In this document: positions 1 through 6,847 of the stretch, piece after piece
Layout: the number at the start of each line of letters is the position of its first letter
Numbering within the stretch: position 1 is the stretch's first letter
NCBI GenBank assembly: GCA_044374295.1
Contig: JBILOU010000034.1
Location: 1-21,934, forward strand
Direction: 5' to 3'
DNA: 21,934 nt
From: CAIZGX01 sp044374295
Lineage (GTDB): Bacteria > Bacteroidota > Bacteroidia > Flavobacteriales_D > Sanyastnellaceae
The notes under the pieces: generated by a model
What the model saw: the letters and a program-made list of their open reading frames with translations, nothing else
Told to the model about the DNA's origin: nothing
The model's database searches: none
Position numbers and translations under genes: made by a program

Positions 1-1
1 T

Positions 2-994
2 GAAGTAATCGTTCCAGCTTATACCTACGCGGCTACAGCGAATGTGGTTGTGCATTTGGGAGCAACCCCTGTAATGGTCGATTGCGCGCCGAATTCAGCG
101 CACATGGATATTGAGAAAGTAGCTGCGGCTATGACCGAAAGAACAAAGGCTATTATGCCTGTCGATGTTGGAGGACTGCCAGTCGATTATGACGCATACA
201 TGGAACTCGTGAAAAATTTCACGAAGCGTTTCGAATGGAAGCCAACCAATCGAGCGCAAGAGAAGATGGGAAGGCCATTGGTTGTCTCAGATGCAGCACA
301 CTCGTTCGGATCTCTTTACAAAGGTAAAAGAGTGGGCAACCAAACGGATGTAACAGGATTCTCTTTTCATGCCGTAAAGAATTTAACCACTGCGGAGGGC
401 GGGGCAATTACATTGAATTTTCAAACCGATATTATTTCGGAAAAGATTCGTCAAGAGATTTACGTGAAGTCACTTCACGGACAATCGAAAGATGCGATTT
501 CAAAAATGCAACCGGGCAACTGGCGTTACGACATTGTTGAAGCGGGATACAAATGCAACATGACTGACATTCATGCGGCTATTGGTAGAGTGGAGTTGGA
601 GCGCTTTCAAGAGAGTTTAGACAGAAGAAAAGAGATTTGTGAAATTTACAATCGCATTCTAGCAACCAATAAGAAGTGCATTCTACCAACTTTCAAAACA
701 GCTTGGTCAGATTCAAACCACCACTTGTACATGCTTCGCATTAACAAATTCACAGAAGATCAGCGCGACGCTGTGATTCGCGAGGTTGCTGAGCAGGGTA
801 TTTCATTGAACGTGCATTTTCAACCCTTGCCGTTGTTTACGTTTTACAAAAGTGAAGGGTATGACATTCACGATTTTCCGAATGCATTCAACTTCTACAA
901 GAACGAGATTTCGCTTCCTGTCTACTACGACTTGTCGAACGAAGACGCAGAGCGAGTAGCGAATGCCATATTGAAAGCCATTGAGGAAGTATAA
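2..994 (+). CDS. DegT/DnrJ/EryC1-type nucleotide-sugar aminotransferase (5' partial)
   Basis: PLP-dependent aminotransferase of the DegT/DnrJ/EryC1/StrS family. These enzymes put an amino group on a keto-sugar nucleotide for surface glycans. The reading frame is open from base 2, and the residues before the first possible start (EVIVPAYTYAATANVV) are the conserved family block that precedes GATPVMVD, so the real start lies outside the window. Family hallmarks seen are VSDAAHSFGS (the Asp that contacts the PLP ring nitrogen) and FSFHAVKNLTTAEGG, where the Lys should form the internal aldimine. The C-terminal half has the usual HLYMLRI and NVHFQPLPLF segments. The TAA shares one base with the ATG of the following sugar transferase, so the two are probably co-translated. 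A PglE/PglC-like pairing would fit a diamino- or amino-trideoxy-sugar pathway, but the exact sugar is inference. Confidence 0.93.
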   Translation, partial: EVIVPAYTYAATANVVVHLGATPVMVDCAPNSAHMDIEKVAAAMTERTKAIMPVDVGGLPVDYDAYMELVKNFTKRFEWKPTNRAQEKMGRPLVVSDAAHSFGSLYKGKRVGNQTDVTGFSFHAVKNLTTAEGGAITLNFQTDIISEKIRQEIYVKSLHGQSKDAISKMQPGNWRYDIVEAGYKCNMTDIHAAIGRVELERFQESLDRRKEICEIYNRILATNKKCILPTFKTAWSDSNHHLYMLRINKFTEDQRDAVIREVAEQGISLNVHFQPLPLFTFYKSEGYDIHDFPNAFNFYKNEISLPVYYDLSNEDAERVANAILKAIEEV

Positions 995-1578
995 TGAAAC
1001 GCTTATTCGACATGGTCTTCTCGCTAGCACTGATTGTTGTGCTATTGCCAGTTGGGATTGTCGTTTCCATTTGGATTGTTCTGGATGATTTTGGATCACC
1101 GTTCTTTGTTCAACAGCGTGTTGGTTTGGGTGGAAAGAACTTCGGCTTGTTGAAGTTTCGTTCTATGAAGAAAAATGCTGAATCAAAAGGACAATTAACG
1201 GTTGGAATGAAAGACAATCGCATTACGCGCAGCGGTTATTTTATTCGGAAATACAAGATCGACGAGCTTCCACAATTGATAAATGTTTTTCTGGGTGAAA
1301 TGAGCGTCGTTGGTCCACGTCCGGAAGTTCCGAAATACGTTTTGTTGTACAACGAAGAACAACAAAACGTCCTCAGCATTAAGCCAGGCATAACAGACTT
1401 CGCAAGCATTGAATACGTTCGTGAAAACGAACTCCTCAGCGCCTCCTCAGATCCCGAGAAAACTTACATCGAAGAAATCATGCCCGCCAAACTAGAACTC
1501 AACCTCAAGTACCTCCGCGAGCAAAGCTTTCTCACCGACATGAAGATTATTCTTCAAACAATAAAAGCGATTCTTTAA
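994..1578 (+). CDS. PglC-like polyprenyl-phosphate sugar phosphotransferase
   Basis: Small (194 aa) bacterial sugar transferase that moves a sugar-1-phosphate from a UDP-sugar to undecaprenyl phosphate, the first membrane step of glycan assembly. Residues 1-30 form one hydrophobic segment, in this family a re-entrant membrane helix. After it come the family motifs: KFRSM (54-58), KIDELPQLINV with the Asp90-Glu91 catalytic dyad, and MSVVGPRPEVPKYV (103-116). Length matches the minimal monotopic class (PglC), not the long WbaP/WcaJ class with extra transmembrane helices. It overlaps the upstream aminotransferase by one base. A PglC-type enzyme next to a PglE-type aminotransferase is a common arrangement; the substrate is inferred, not shown. 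A hairpin array starts 9 bp after its stop and no classical terminator is seen. Confidence 0.95.
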   Translation: MKRLFDMVFSLALIVVLLPVGIVVSIWIVLDDFGSPFFVQQRVGLGGKNFGLLKFRSMKKNAESKGQLTVGMKDNRITRSGYFIRKYKIDELPQLINVFLGEMSVVGPRPEVPKYVLLYNEEQQNVLSIKPGITDFASIEYVRENELLSASSDPEKTYIEEIMPAKLELNLKYLREQSFLTDMKIILQTIKAIL

Positions 1579-1587
1579 TTCTCCCCT

Positions 1588-1702
1588 CGCGAAGCGTCAT
1601 CCGCTAAGCGGTCATCACCGAAGGTGTCATCACACGCAGTGTGTCATCCTTCGCAGAAGGTCATCACAACGTGTTGTGTCATCACAACAAAGTTGTGTCA
1701 TC
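1588..1702. repeat. Array 1: seven variable-stem hairpins joined by TCAT
   Basis: Seven consecutive perfect hairpins, each closed by C...G and separated by a constant TCAT. Read on +: CGC-GAA-GCG (1588-1596), CCGC-TAA-GCGG (1601-1611), CACC-GAA-GGTG (1616-1626), CACAC-GCA-GTGTG (1631-1643), CCTTC-GCA-GAAGG (1648-1660), CACAAC-GT-GTTGTG (1665-1678), CACAAC-AAA-GTTGTG (1683-1697), then a final TCATC. Stems differ in both arms together; linkers do not change. The array fills the gap between two convergent genes and runs into the last codons of the minus-strand aminotransferase. It may act as a bidirectional terminator, but there is no T-run. Confidence 0.9.
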
Positions 1703-2878
1703 CATGGACTTTAAAATAATGGCAATACCTTGTTCAGCTTCCTCCATGGTAATCGTCAACGGAGGCGCAATACGGAAACTCCAAGGACAAGACAAGAACC
1801 AAAAACTCAAGAGTCCGTTTCTCAAATTTTCTTCCACCACTTGCTGAACCATTTCAGCACTCTCCATGTCAATGGCGAAGAACAATCCCTTTCTTCGAAT
1901 TTCGATTACGTTTGGATGAGCGCTTAATTTTTCTTCAATGAATTGTCCAATCGTTTCTGCTTGATTCAACAACTCTTCATTGTGAATTTGTTCTAGGAAT
2001 GCATGCGCTGCTGCGCAAGCAACTGGATGTCCAGCAAAGGTCCTAATGTGTCCGAGAAACGGATTGTGCGAGAGCTCGCGCATGTTCTCTCGCGAGGAAA
2101 CCAAACAACCGATAGGCATTCCTCCGCCTAGCGCTTTTCCGAGCGTAATAGCGTGAGGAACCACGCCGAAGTGTTCGAATGCGAACACCTTACCGGTGCG
2201 CCCCATGCCGCATTGAATTTCATCGAACACGAGCAGCGCACCCACTTCTTCGCATTTCTTCTTCAACGCATGCAAATACAGTTCATTCGGAATACGCACG
2301 CCTGCGTCTCCTTGAATGGTTTCAAGAATAACACCCGCAGTTTTTTCTGTAATGAAATCGAGGTCTTCCCAGTTGTTCAATCGAATGAAGTTCACACCAG
2401 GCATAAGCGGACGGAAGTTTTGCTTTTTCACTTCATTCGCACTAACGGCCATAGCACCCGTAGTGCTTCCGTGATACGATGCGACGAACGCAACAATTTC
2501 TTTTCTTCCGGTAACGCGCTTCACCAACTTAATGGCCGCTTCATTTGCTTCCGTTCCGCTGTTCACGAAGTAGCAGCAGTTCAATTCGGGAGGAAGCAAT
2601 TTCAATAAACTCTGCGCAGCATTGTCCTGCGCCTCTTGAATAAATTCACCATACACCATCGTGTGCAAGTGCTTATCTACCTGCGCATGTATGGCCTCGC
2701 GAATGCGCGCATTCCCATGACCCAGATTACTCACCCCAACACCACTCACAAAATCCATAATCCGCGAACCATCTTTCTTATACACATACAACCCCTCTGC
2801 ACACTCCACCTCAATTCCTAACGGAAACGGCGTCGTCTGCGCTAACCCCTTCTCAAAAAAAATATTCGATTCACTCAT
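1682..2878 (-). CDS. Class III PLP aminotransferase (acetylornithine/ornithine type)
   Basis: 398-residue fold-type I aminotransferase of the class III (ornithine/acetylornithine/GABA) family. Visible motifs are NSGTEANEAAIKL (106-118, phosphate binding), SYHGSTTGAMAVS (134-146), FDEIQCGMGRTG (218-229) with Asp219 for the pyridine nitrogen, and TLGKALGGGMPIG with Lys248 as the Schiff-base lysine. Transamination of an omega-amino group (acetylornithine, ornithine or lysine) is likely, but the sequence alone does not fix the substrate and no arginine genes are adjacent. The start at 2878 is preceded by a purine-rich leader (AAAGGGAAGATAAAAT). The last residues, DDTTLL, and the TGA stop are encoded inside hairpin array 1, so the C-terminal tail probably grew from repeat DNA. 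Confidence 0.9.
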   Translation of the reverse strand: MSESNIFFEKGLAQTTPFPLGIEVECAEGLYVYKKDGSRIMDFVSGVGVSNLGHGNARIREAIHAQVDKHLHTMVYGEFIQEAQDNAAQSLLKLLPPELNCCYFVNSGTEANEAAIKLVKRVTGRKEIVAFVASYHGSTTGAMAVSANEVKKQNFRPLMPGVNFIRLNNWEDLDFITEKTAGVILETIQGDAGVRIPNELYLHALKKKCEEVGALLVFDEIQCGMGRTGKVFAFEHFGVVPHAITLGKALGGGMPIGCLVSSRENMRELSHNPFLGHIRTFAGHPVACAAAHAFLEQIHNEELLNQAETIGQFIEEKLSAHPNVIEIRRKGLFFAIDMESAEMVQQVVEENLRNGLLSFWFLSCPWSFRIAPPLTITMEEAEQGIAIILKSMDDTTLL

Positions 2879-2897
2879 ATTTTATCTTCCCTTTTCT

Positions 2898-3162
2898 TAC
2901 CCTTTCTTAACTTCTCTTACTCTCGTCTTCAGACATTCGTGGCTTCGCCACATTCGCCATGGGCATTCGTTGCCTTGCAACATTAGTGATTGCACATTCT
3001 TACCCTTTCTTAACTTCTCTTACTCTCGTCTTCAGACATTCGTGGCTTCGCCACATTCGCCATGGGCATTCGTTGCCTTGCAACATTAGTGCTTGCACAT
3101 TCTTACCCTTTCTTAACTTCTCTTACTCTCGTCTTCAGACATTCGTGGCTCTGCCACATTCG
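2898..3162. repeat. 103-bp tandem repeat, two full copies and a partial third
   Basis: Copy 1 is 2898-3000 and copy 2 is 3001-3103; the only difference I see is A2989 versus C3092. Copy 3 starts at 3104 and stays alike until about 3162, then diverges. Each unit is a pyrimidine-rich stretch (TACCCTTTCTTAACTTCTCT and on) of about 30 bases followed by five short hairpins. On the minus strand the pyrimidine part of copy 1 becomes the purine-rich leader directly before the aminotransferase start at 2878. The near identity of copies 1 and 2 points to recent duplication. Confidence 0.93.
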
Positions 3163-3211
3163 TCCTTCGGACATTCGTGGCTCCGCCACATTCTTTGTTA
3201 TTCAATAACAA
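2925..3211. repeat. Array 3: fifteen short hairpins joined mostly by ATTC
   Basis: Hairpins on + in each of the two full repeat copies: GTCTTCAGAC, GTGGC-TTC-GCCAC, GCC-ATG-GGC, GTTGC-CTT-GCAAC, and GTG-ATTG-CAC (copy 1) or GTGC-TT-GCAC (copy 2). The third stretch has GTCTTCAGAC (3131-3140), GTGGC-TCT-GCCAC (3145-3157), GTCC-TTC-GGAC (3162-3172), GTGGC-TCC-GCCAC (3177-3189) and TTGTTAT-TCA-ATAACAA (3195-3211). The linker is ATTC (once per copy ATTA). Same design as arrays 1 and 2 but with another linker. The last hairpin contains the TAA stop of the GH92 gene. This array and the leader fill the 319-bp gap; I see no gene or consensus promoter in it. Confidence 0.88.
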
Positions 3212-6125
3212 TCTCATCAAGGAAAACCCACGGCTTCCCGCCAACACCCAAATGCCATTCAGGAATTATATCGAACGCTGGAACCGCAACGCATTTCACA
3301 TACCTCACCGCACTCACATCGCCTTTGTAATTCTTGTCGAAGGTAGCAGTGTACTCATGCATTTGCGGACCTTCAACGCGTTGCTGCGAAGTGTAATCTT
3401 GCGAATACACTTCGTCGTAAGACTTTCCATCTTTACTAACGAAGTATTTCACGTTAGAAGGGAACCAGATCCACGGGCGAATATCTTGATAAGCAGAAAG
3501 CGAAATCTTTTTGATGTTGGTTGGATTTTTCAATTCAATCACACATTCCATTTTGCCATTGTATCCTTGCCATACACCCGTTCTGAAATCGAGTTTTCCA
3601 CGAATGCCATCGATAAGCGCATCATTTCCACCAGCAGTGTATTGCGCGTCGTAGTTGCCCACTTCCTTCATCACTAAATTTCCTGAGCGCTTATAGAAGG
3701 TTGCTTCAATCCAAGGACTGTCAATTTCGTCGCCGTTGCTCGCAATTCCTTTTACTTTCACCGTGCAGGTTTTGGTTACCTTGAATGGAGCGGTGTAGGT
3801 GAATTCTTTCGCCTTAGCATTTCCCTCTTCCATAATCATGACTTGAAGTTTCGCATTCTTATTCAAACATGAAATGGAAATCATTTGCTCGCCCACGAAC
3901 GCGCGATTGGGCGCGGTGATGATTGGCGCAGGGACAATGTTTCTTAGATTGTAATTAATTGGAAATGGACTTGTGTAGCCTTGCCCTTGCGTGTTAAACT
4001 CCGGCATTGGATCGTAATCTTGCCACCAGCCGTTGTATTCACCCGGACAAATTGGATAGGTATTCCAAGCGCTCACAACATACCACGCCGACATTTGTCC
4101 GCAGTCTTCGTTTCCGCAAAGTCCATCGGGAGTGGGAGAGTAGAGCGTCTTCATAATGCTATCGCGATACATGTGAACTTTATCTCTGTTTACATAAGCA
4201 TACAAATACGCCATGTGATGACTCGGTTCGTTGCCGTGCGCGTATTGTCCAATGAGTCCCGTAATATCGGCTTGCTCTCTTCCGGTTGTTTGCGTAGGCG
4301 CATTGAAGAGTTTGTCCAACTCCGCTTCGAATTCTTTCTTCCCACCCATCAATTCCATCAACTCAGGAATGGCATGTGGCGTGAAGAAGCGATACTGCCA
4401 TGCATTTGCTTCGGTGTAATGAAAGTTCACTTGAAAAGGATCGAAAGGTGTTGCGAAACCGCCATTGACACGAGCACGCATGAACTTCGTTTCCGGATCG
4501 AAAACGTTTTTCCAGTTTTGAGAACGTATAGCATATTGTTGCGCAACCGCTTTATCCCCTATCATTTCAGCGTAACGTGAAATGCAGAAATCGTCATACG
4601 CAAACTCCAATGTCTTACTCACGCTTTCGCTGAACTCATCGCCAGGAACATATCCATATTTTACATAAGCTTTCTTTTCATCTTGCGGACCGTTACTTGT
4701 CGCAATCATGGCTTCCAACATTTTCAATTCGTCTTCACGGTTTTTGAAACGAATACCTTGCTGGTAGGCTTCAGCAACTACCGGTACACTGTGATATCCG
4801 ATCATGCAATACGTTTCATTTCCCGCCAATTCCCACACAGGTAATTCGCCACGCTCCTTATGCATTTCAAGGAAGGTCTTCATCCAATCTTGAGTTCGCT
4901 CTGGTTCAAGTTTGCACATCATCGGATGGTACGCACGGAAAGTGTCCCAAAGAGAAAAAACCGTGTAGCGCGTATATCCTTCAGCCGTATGAATCTTATT
5001 GTCCATACCTCTGTATCTTCCATCAACATCGCTCCACACATTCGGAACAGTGTAACAGTGATACAAAGAAGTGTTGTAATTCTCAAGTCCTTGTCCGGTT
5101 GGAAATAAACTTGGAGCAGGCACTTTTTCAAAAACTTTCTGCCACGCGTCTTCCACTTTTTGTTTGTTGAAGTTGAAATCGTTTTTCGGCATTTCAGCAT
5201 ACAAATTCTTTTTCGCTCCTTCTTCATCAACACCTGAAATACCAACTCGAATGGTCAATACATTTTTTTCGGTTGGAAGGAAAAGAAACTGAAACGCTTG
5301 AATCATTTCATATTCAATTTTAGTTTCTCCTTTCTCATTAACCGACTTGTTGCGTTGCATCAGTTGATCGTTCGCAACGAAAGGTTGAGAGAACACCGCG
5401 TAAAAATAAGTGTGTTGCTCTGTTGCCCAAGCCTCAGAAACACGGTATCCGCTAATCGCAGTGTCTCCGTAAAAATGCAAATCGTAATACAACAACTTAT
5501 CGCGATGCATGAAATCCAAAAACAGCAAACACGAATCGCCCGGTTGCATTTTGTACTCATGCATGCCTGCATGGGTAGAGGCTGTCATGCGCGCGTCAAT
5601 GCCGTAATCGCTTAATCGAACACCATAAAATCCTGGACTTCCAACTTCCAAGTTGTGTGCAAATCGAGAGGCAATGGCATCGCGCCAAAGAGGTTTTTCT
5701 TTCGTGTGACCGTTCGTTGGCATGAACAAAATATCGCCGTAATCGGAAACACCTGTTCCTTGAAGATGCGTGTGTGTAAATCCGTAAATAATGTTATCGC
5801 TGTAATGGTAACCACCGCATCCGTCCCAACCGTCGAGACGAGTATCCGGACTCAATTGCACCATGCCGAACGGAGCAGTTGCTCCTGGAAAAGTATGACC
5901 GTGTCCGCCCGTTCCGGTGAAAACATTAACATTGAATTTTTCACTTACGCCATCATTTACTGCAACATTCTGAACCTTTACTGAATGACTTGTCGGGTTA
6001 TTCGAGAATGGAGCAACGTCATGTACTTCTACATCTTCATTTGGCGGGATGCGCGCTATGACGCATGATCCTAGCATTAGGCTGGAAAGAAAAAATGCTG
6101 ACAGGTAGAAATGTATTTTTTTCAT
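3198..6125 (-). CDS. GH92 alpha-mannosidase lipoprotein with C-terminal F5/8 type C-like domain
   Basis: 975-residue surface or periplasmic lipoprotein of glycoside hydrolase family 92 (calcium-dependent exo-alpha-mannosidases, typically alpha-1,2). The start at 6125 gives a lipoprotein signal (MKKIHFYLSAFFLSSLMLGSC, Cys21), unlike the 11-codon upstream extension. Domain order: N-terminal beta-sandwich with PGATAPFGMVQLSPDT (80-95) and GFTHTHLQGTGVSDYGDI; catalytic barrel with GNETYCMIGYHSVP (435-448), TEANAWQYR (571-579, general-acid Glu candidate), GNEPSHHMAYLY (631-642) and GNEDCGQMSAWY (671-682, acidic base candidates); then a chitobiase C-terminal-like domain (about 733-815) and a F5/8 type C/CBM32-like module to the end. 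No SusC/SusD pair is nearby, so this is not a classical polysaccharide utilisation locus. Its ATG overlaps the upstream stop by four bases. Confidence 0.95.
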   Translation of the reverse strand: MKKIHFYLSAFFLSSLMLGSCVIARIPPNEDVEVHDVAPFSNNPTSHSVKVQNVAVNDGVSEKFNVNVFTGTGGHGHTFPGATAPFGMVQLSPDTRLDGWDGCGGYHYSDNIIYGFTHTHLQGTGVSDYGDILFMPTNGHTKEKPLWRDAIASRFAHNLEVGSPGFYGVRLSDYGIDARMTASTHAGMHEYKMQPGDSCLLFLDFMHRDKLLYYDLHFYGDTAISGYRVSEAWATEQHTYFYAVFSQPFVANDQLMQRNKSVNEKGETKIEYEMIQAFQFLFLPTEKNVLTIRVGISGVDEEGAKKNLYAEMPKNDFNFNKQKVEDAWQKVFEKVPAPSLFPTGQGLENYNTSLYHCYTVPNVWSDVDGRYRGMDNKIHTAEGYTRYTVFSLWDTFRAYHPMMCKLEPERTQDWMKTFLEMHKERGELPVWELAGNETYCMIGYHSVPVVAEAYQQGIRFKNREDELKMLEAMIATSNGPQDEKKAYVKYGYVPGDEFSESVSKTLEFAYDDFCISRYAEMIGDKAVAQQYAIRSQNWKNVFDPETKFMRARVNGGFATPFDPFQVNFHYTEANAWQYRFFTPHAIPELMELMGGKKEFEAELDKLFNAPTQTTGREQADITGLIGQYAHGNEPSHHMAYLYAYVNRDKVHMYRDSIMKTLYSPTPDGLCGNEDCGQMSAWYVVSAWNTYPICPGEYNGWWQDYDPMPEFNTQGQGYTSPFPINYNLRNIVPAPIITAPNRAFVGEQMISISCLNKNAKLQVMIMEEGNAKAKEFTYTAPFKVTKTCTVKVKGIASNGDEIDSPWIEATFYKRSGNLVMKEVGNYDAQYTAGGNDALIDGIRGKLDFRTGVWQGYNGKMECVIELKNPTNIKKISLSAYQDIRPWIWFPSNVKYFVSKDGKSYDEVYSQDYTSQQRVEGPQMHEYTATFDKNYKGDVSAVRYVKCVAVPAFDIIPEWHLGVGGKPWVFLDEIVIE

Positions 6126-6589
6126 GGTGCAGTAGTGGGTGAAACGCAAACGGGACAATTCATTCGGTCGTGAACGCCGAAATGAAGTACTTGTGGTTTC
6201 GCTATTTTTATTTGAGTGAGATAAATATCTTTTTGTTCCGGAGTGAACGCGAGTTCAATATTCAAATCACGTTCTTCGCGAAGTTTTTTTACAAATTCAG
6301 AGCGCATGTTCAAATCTTTCAAGCGCTCTTCTTCATTCACACTCGGTTGTTCCGCAACGATGCTCATGATTTTTTTCTGCTCTTCAATTAGGCCGTGATA
6401 ATGAACGAAGATGGAGGGGATCAAAAGTTGTTGCTGTTCAGAAAGATTTAGTTTCGACTCAATTGATTTAATGCGCGCTTGATCTTGCGCAGACAGCATG
6501 CTAATGTCAACCGAATCTCTTTGCATGGGTTGTGCCCATGAGAATAGAGAAAGGAAACAGAACGAAAGCGCGCAAATGAATCGAATCAT
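6122..6589 (-). CDS. Small exported helical protein (Spy/CpxP-like), coupled to GH92
   Basis: 155 residues with a clear signal peptide (MIRFICALSFCFLSLFSWA). The mature part is charged and helical, with two phrases typical of Spy/CpxP-like periplasmic proteins: LNLSEQQQLLIPSI (about 48-61) and LAFTPEQKDIYL. I infer a periplasmic chaperone- or sensor-like fold, but the match is by pattern only. Close to the C-terminus it has a Cys-Pro-Val-Cys pair (Cys145, Cys148) in DRMNCPVC, not usual for Spy, which may bind a metal or form a disulfide. Its TGA overlaps the GH92 ATG as ATGA, so both are translated from one message. A TATTTTTG -7 element sits four bases before its ATG. Confidence 0.75.
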   Translation of the reverse strand: MIRFICALSFCFLSLFSWAQPMQRDSVDISMLSAQDQARIKSIESKLNLSEQQQLLIPSIFVHYHGLIEEQKKIMSIVAEQPSVNEEERLKDLNMRSEFVKKLREERDLNIELAFTPEQKDIYLTQIKIAKPQVLHFGVHDRMNCPVCVSPTTAP

Positions 6590-6593
6590 ATTT

Positions 6594-6601
6594 CAAAAAT
6601 A
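6594..6601 (-). promoter_or_regulatory. Bacteroidota -7 element TATTTTTG
   Basis: Exact match to TAnnTTTG on the minus strand, ending four bases upstream of the ATG at 6589. Transcription would begin at or next to the start codon, giving almost no leader. I find no TTTG at the usual -33 distance. Confidence 0.5.
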
Positions 6602-6621
6602 GGACAGAAGCAAAGATGTAC

Positions 6622-6629
6622 TACATTTG
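6622..6629 (+). promoter_or_regulatory. Bacteroidota -7 element TACATTTG before the riboswitch
   Basis: Exact TAnnTTTG match. A start site about 6-7 bases downstream would fall near 6636, where the P1 stem of the cobalamin riboswitch begins (6635). No clear -33 TTTG is seen at the normal spacing. Confidence 0.7.
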
Positions 6630-6634
6630 CAATG

Positions 6635-6805
6635 CATTTGGTCAATGAAGAAGTTCATTGTGAAAAGGGAATCGCGCGAAAATCGCGAACTGTGCCCGCA
6701 GCTGTAAAGCTCTCATTCGAAAGAATGAAAACGATTGCCACTCAAAGCCACTGTTAAAACGGGAAGGCGCGCAACCGGGAGATAAGTCAGAAGACCTGCC
6801 AAGTG
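6635..6805 (+). promoter_or_regulatory. Cobalamin riboswitch aptamer
   Basis: All landmark blocks are in order. P1 can pair CATTTGG (6635-6641) with CCAAGTG (6799-6805). The core has GGGAA (6667-6671), a GC-rich stem, and CTGTGCCCGCAGCTGTAA (about 6690-6707), followed by GCCACTG (6747-6753), GGGAAGGCGC (6761-6770) and the B12 box AGTCAGAAGACCTGCC (6785-6800). Binding of adenosyl- or another cobalamin should lower expression of the two uptake genes downstream. An arm with CATTC-GAAA-GAATG is also visible around 6714-6727. Confidence 0.95.
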
Positions 6806-6847
6806 TATTAACCCCATCATCGCTCGGGGCCAAGCGAGAACAGGACT
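6806..6847 (+). promoter_or_regulatory. Riboswitch expression platform with ribosome-binding site
   Basis: Two alternative stems compete here: CCCC (6812-6815) with GGGG (6826-6829), and TCGCT (6820-6824) with AGCGA (6833-6837). They overlap, so only one can form at once. AGGA (6842-6845) lies directly before the ATG at 6848. No T-run follows either stem, so control is more likely at translation than by early termination; this is inference. Confidence 0.6.

Noticed and set aside
1579..1681. Classical rho-independent terminator after the sugar transferase
   Set aside because: Stems are present but no T-run follows any of them; the region is described as a hairpin array instead.
2153..2608. 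Long open frame on + opposite the class III aminotransferase
   Set aside because: It is the antisense shadow of a clearly coding gene, with no family motif and a skewed Phe/His/Arg composition.
2898..3211. CRISPR array
   Set aside because: Repeats are short hairpins with changing stems and four-base constant linkers, with no unique spacers of 25-40 bases and no cas genes.
2959..3330. 123-codon open frame on + across the hairpin array
   Set aside because: Its repetitive sequence is made by the 103-bp tandem repeat; no homology or start site, so it is not called a protein gene.
3981..4580. 199-codon open frame on + opposite the GH92 gene
   Set aside because: The minus-strand frame has unmistakable GH92 motifs over the same bases; the + frame shows no domain or start context.
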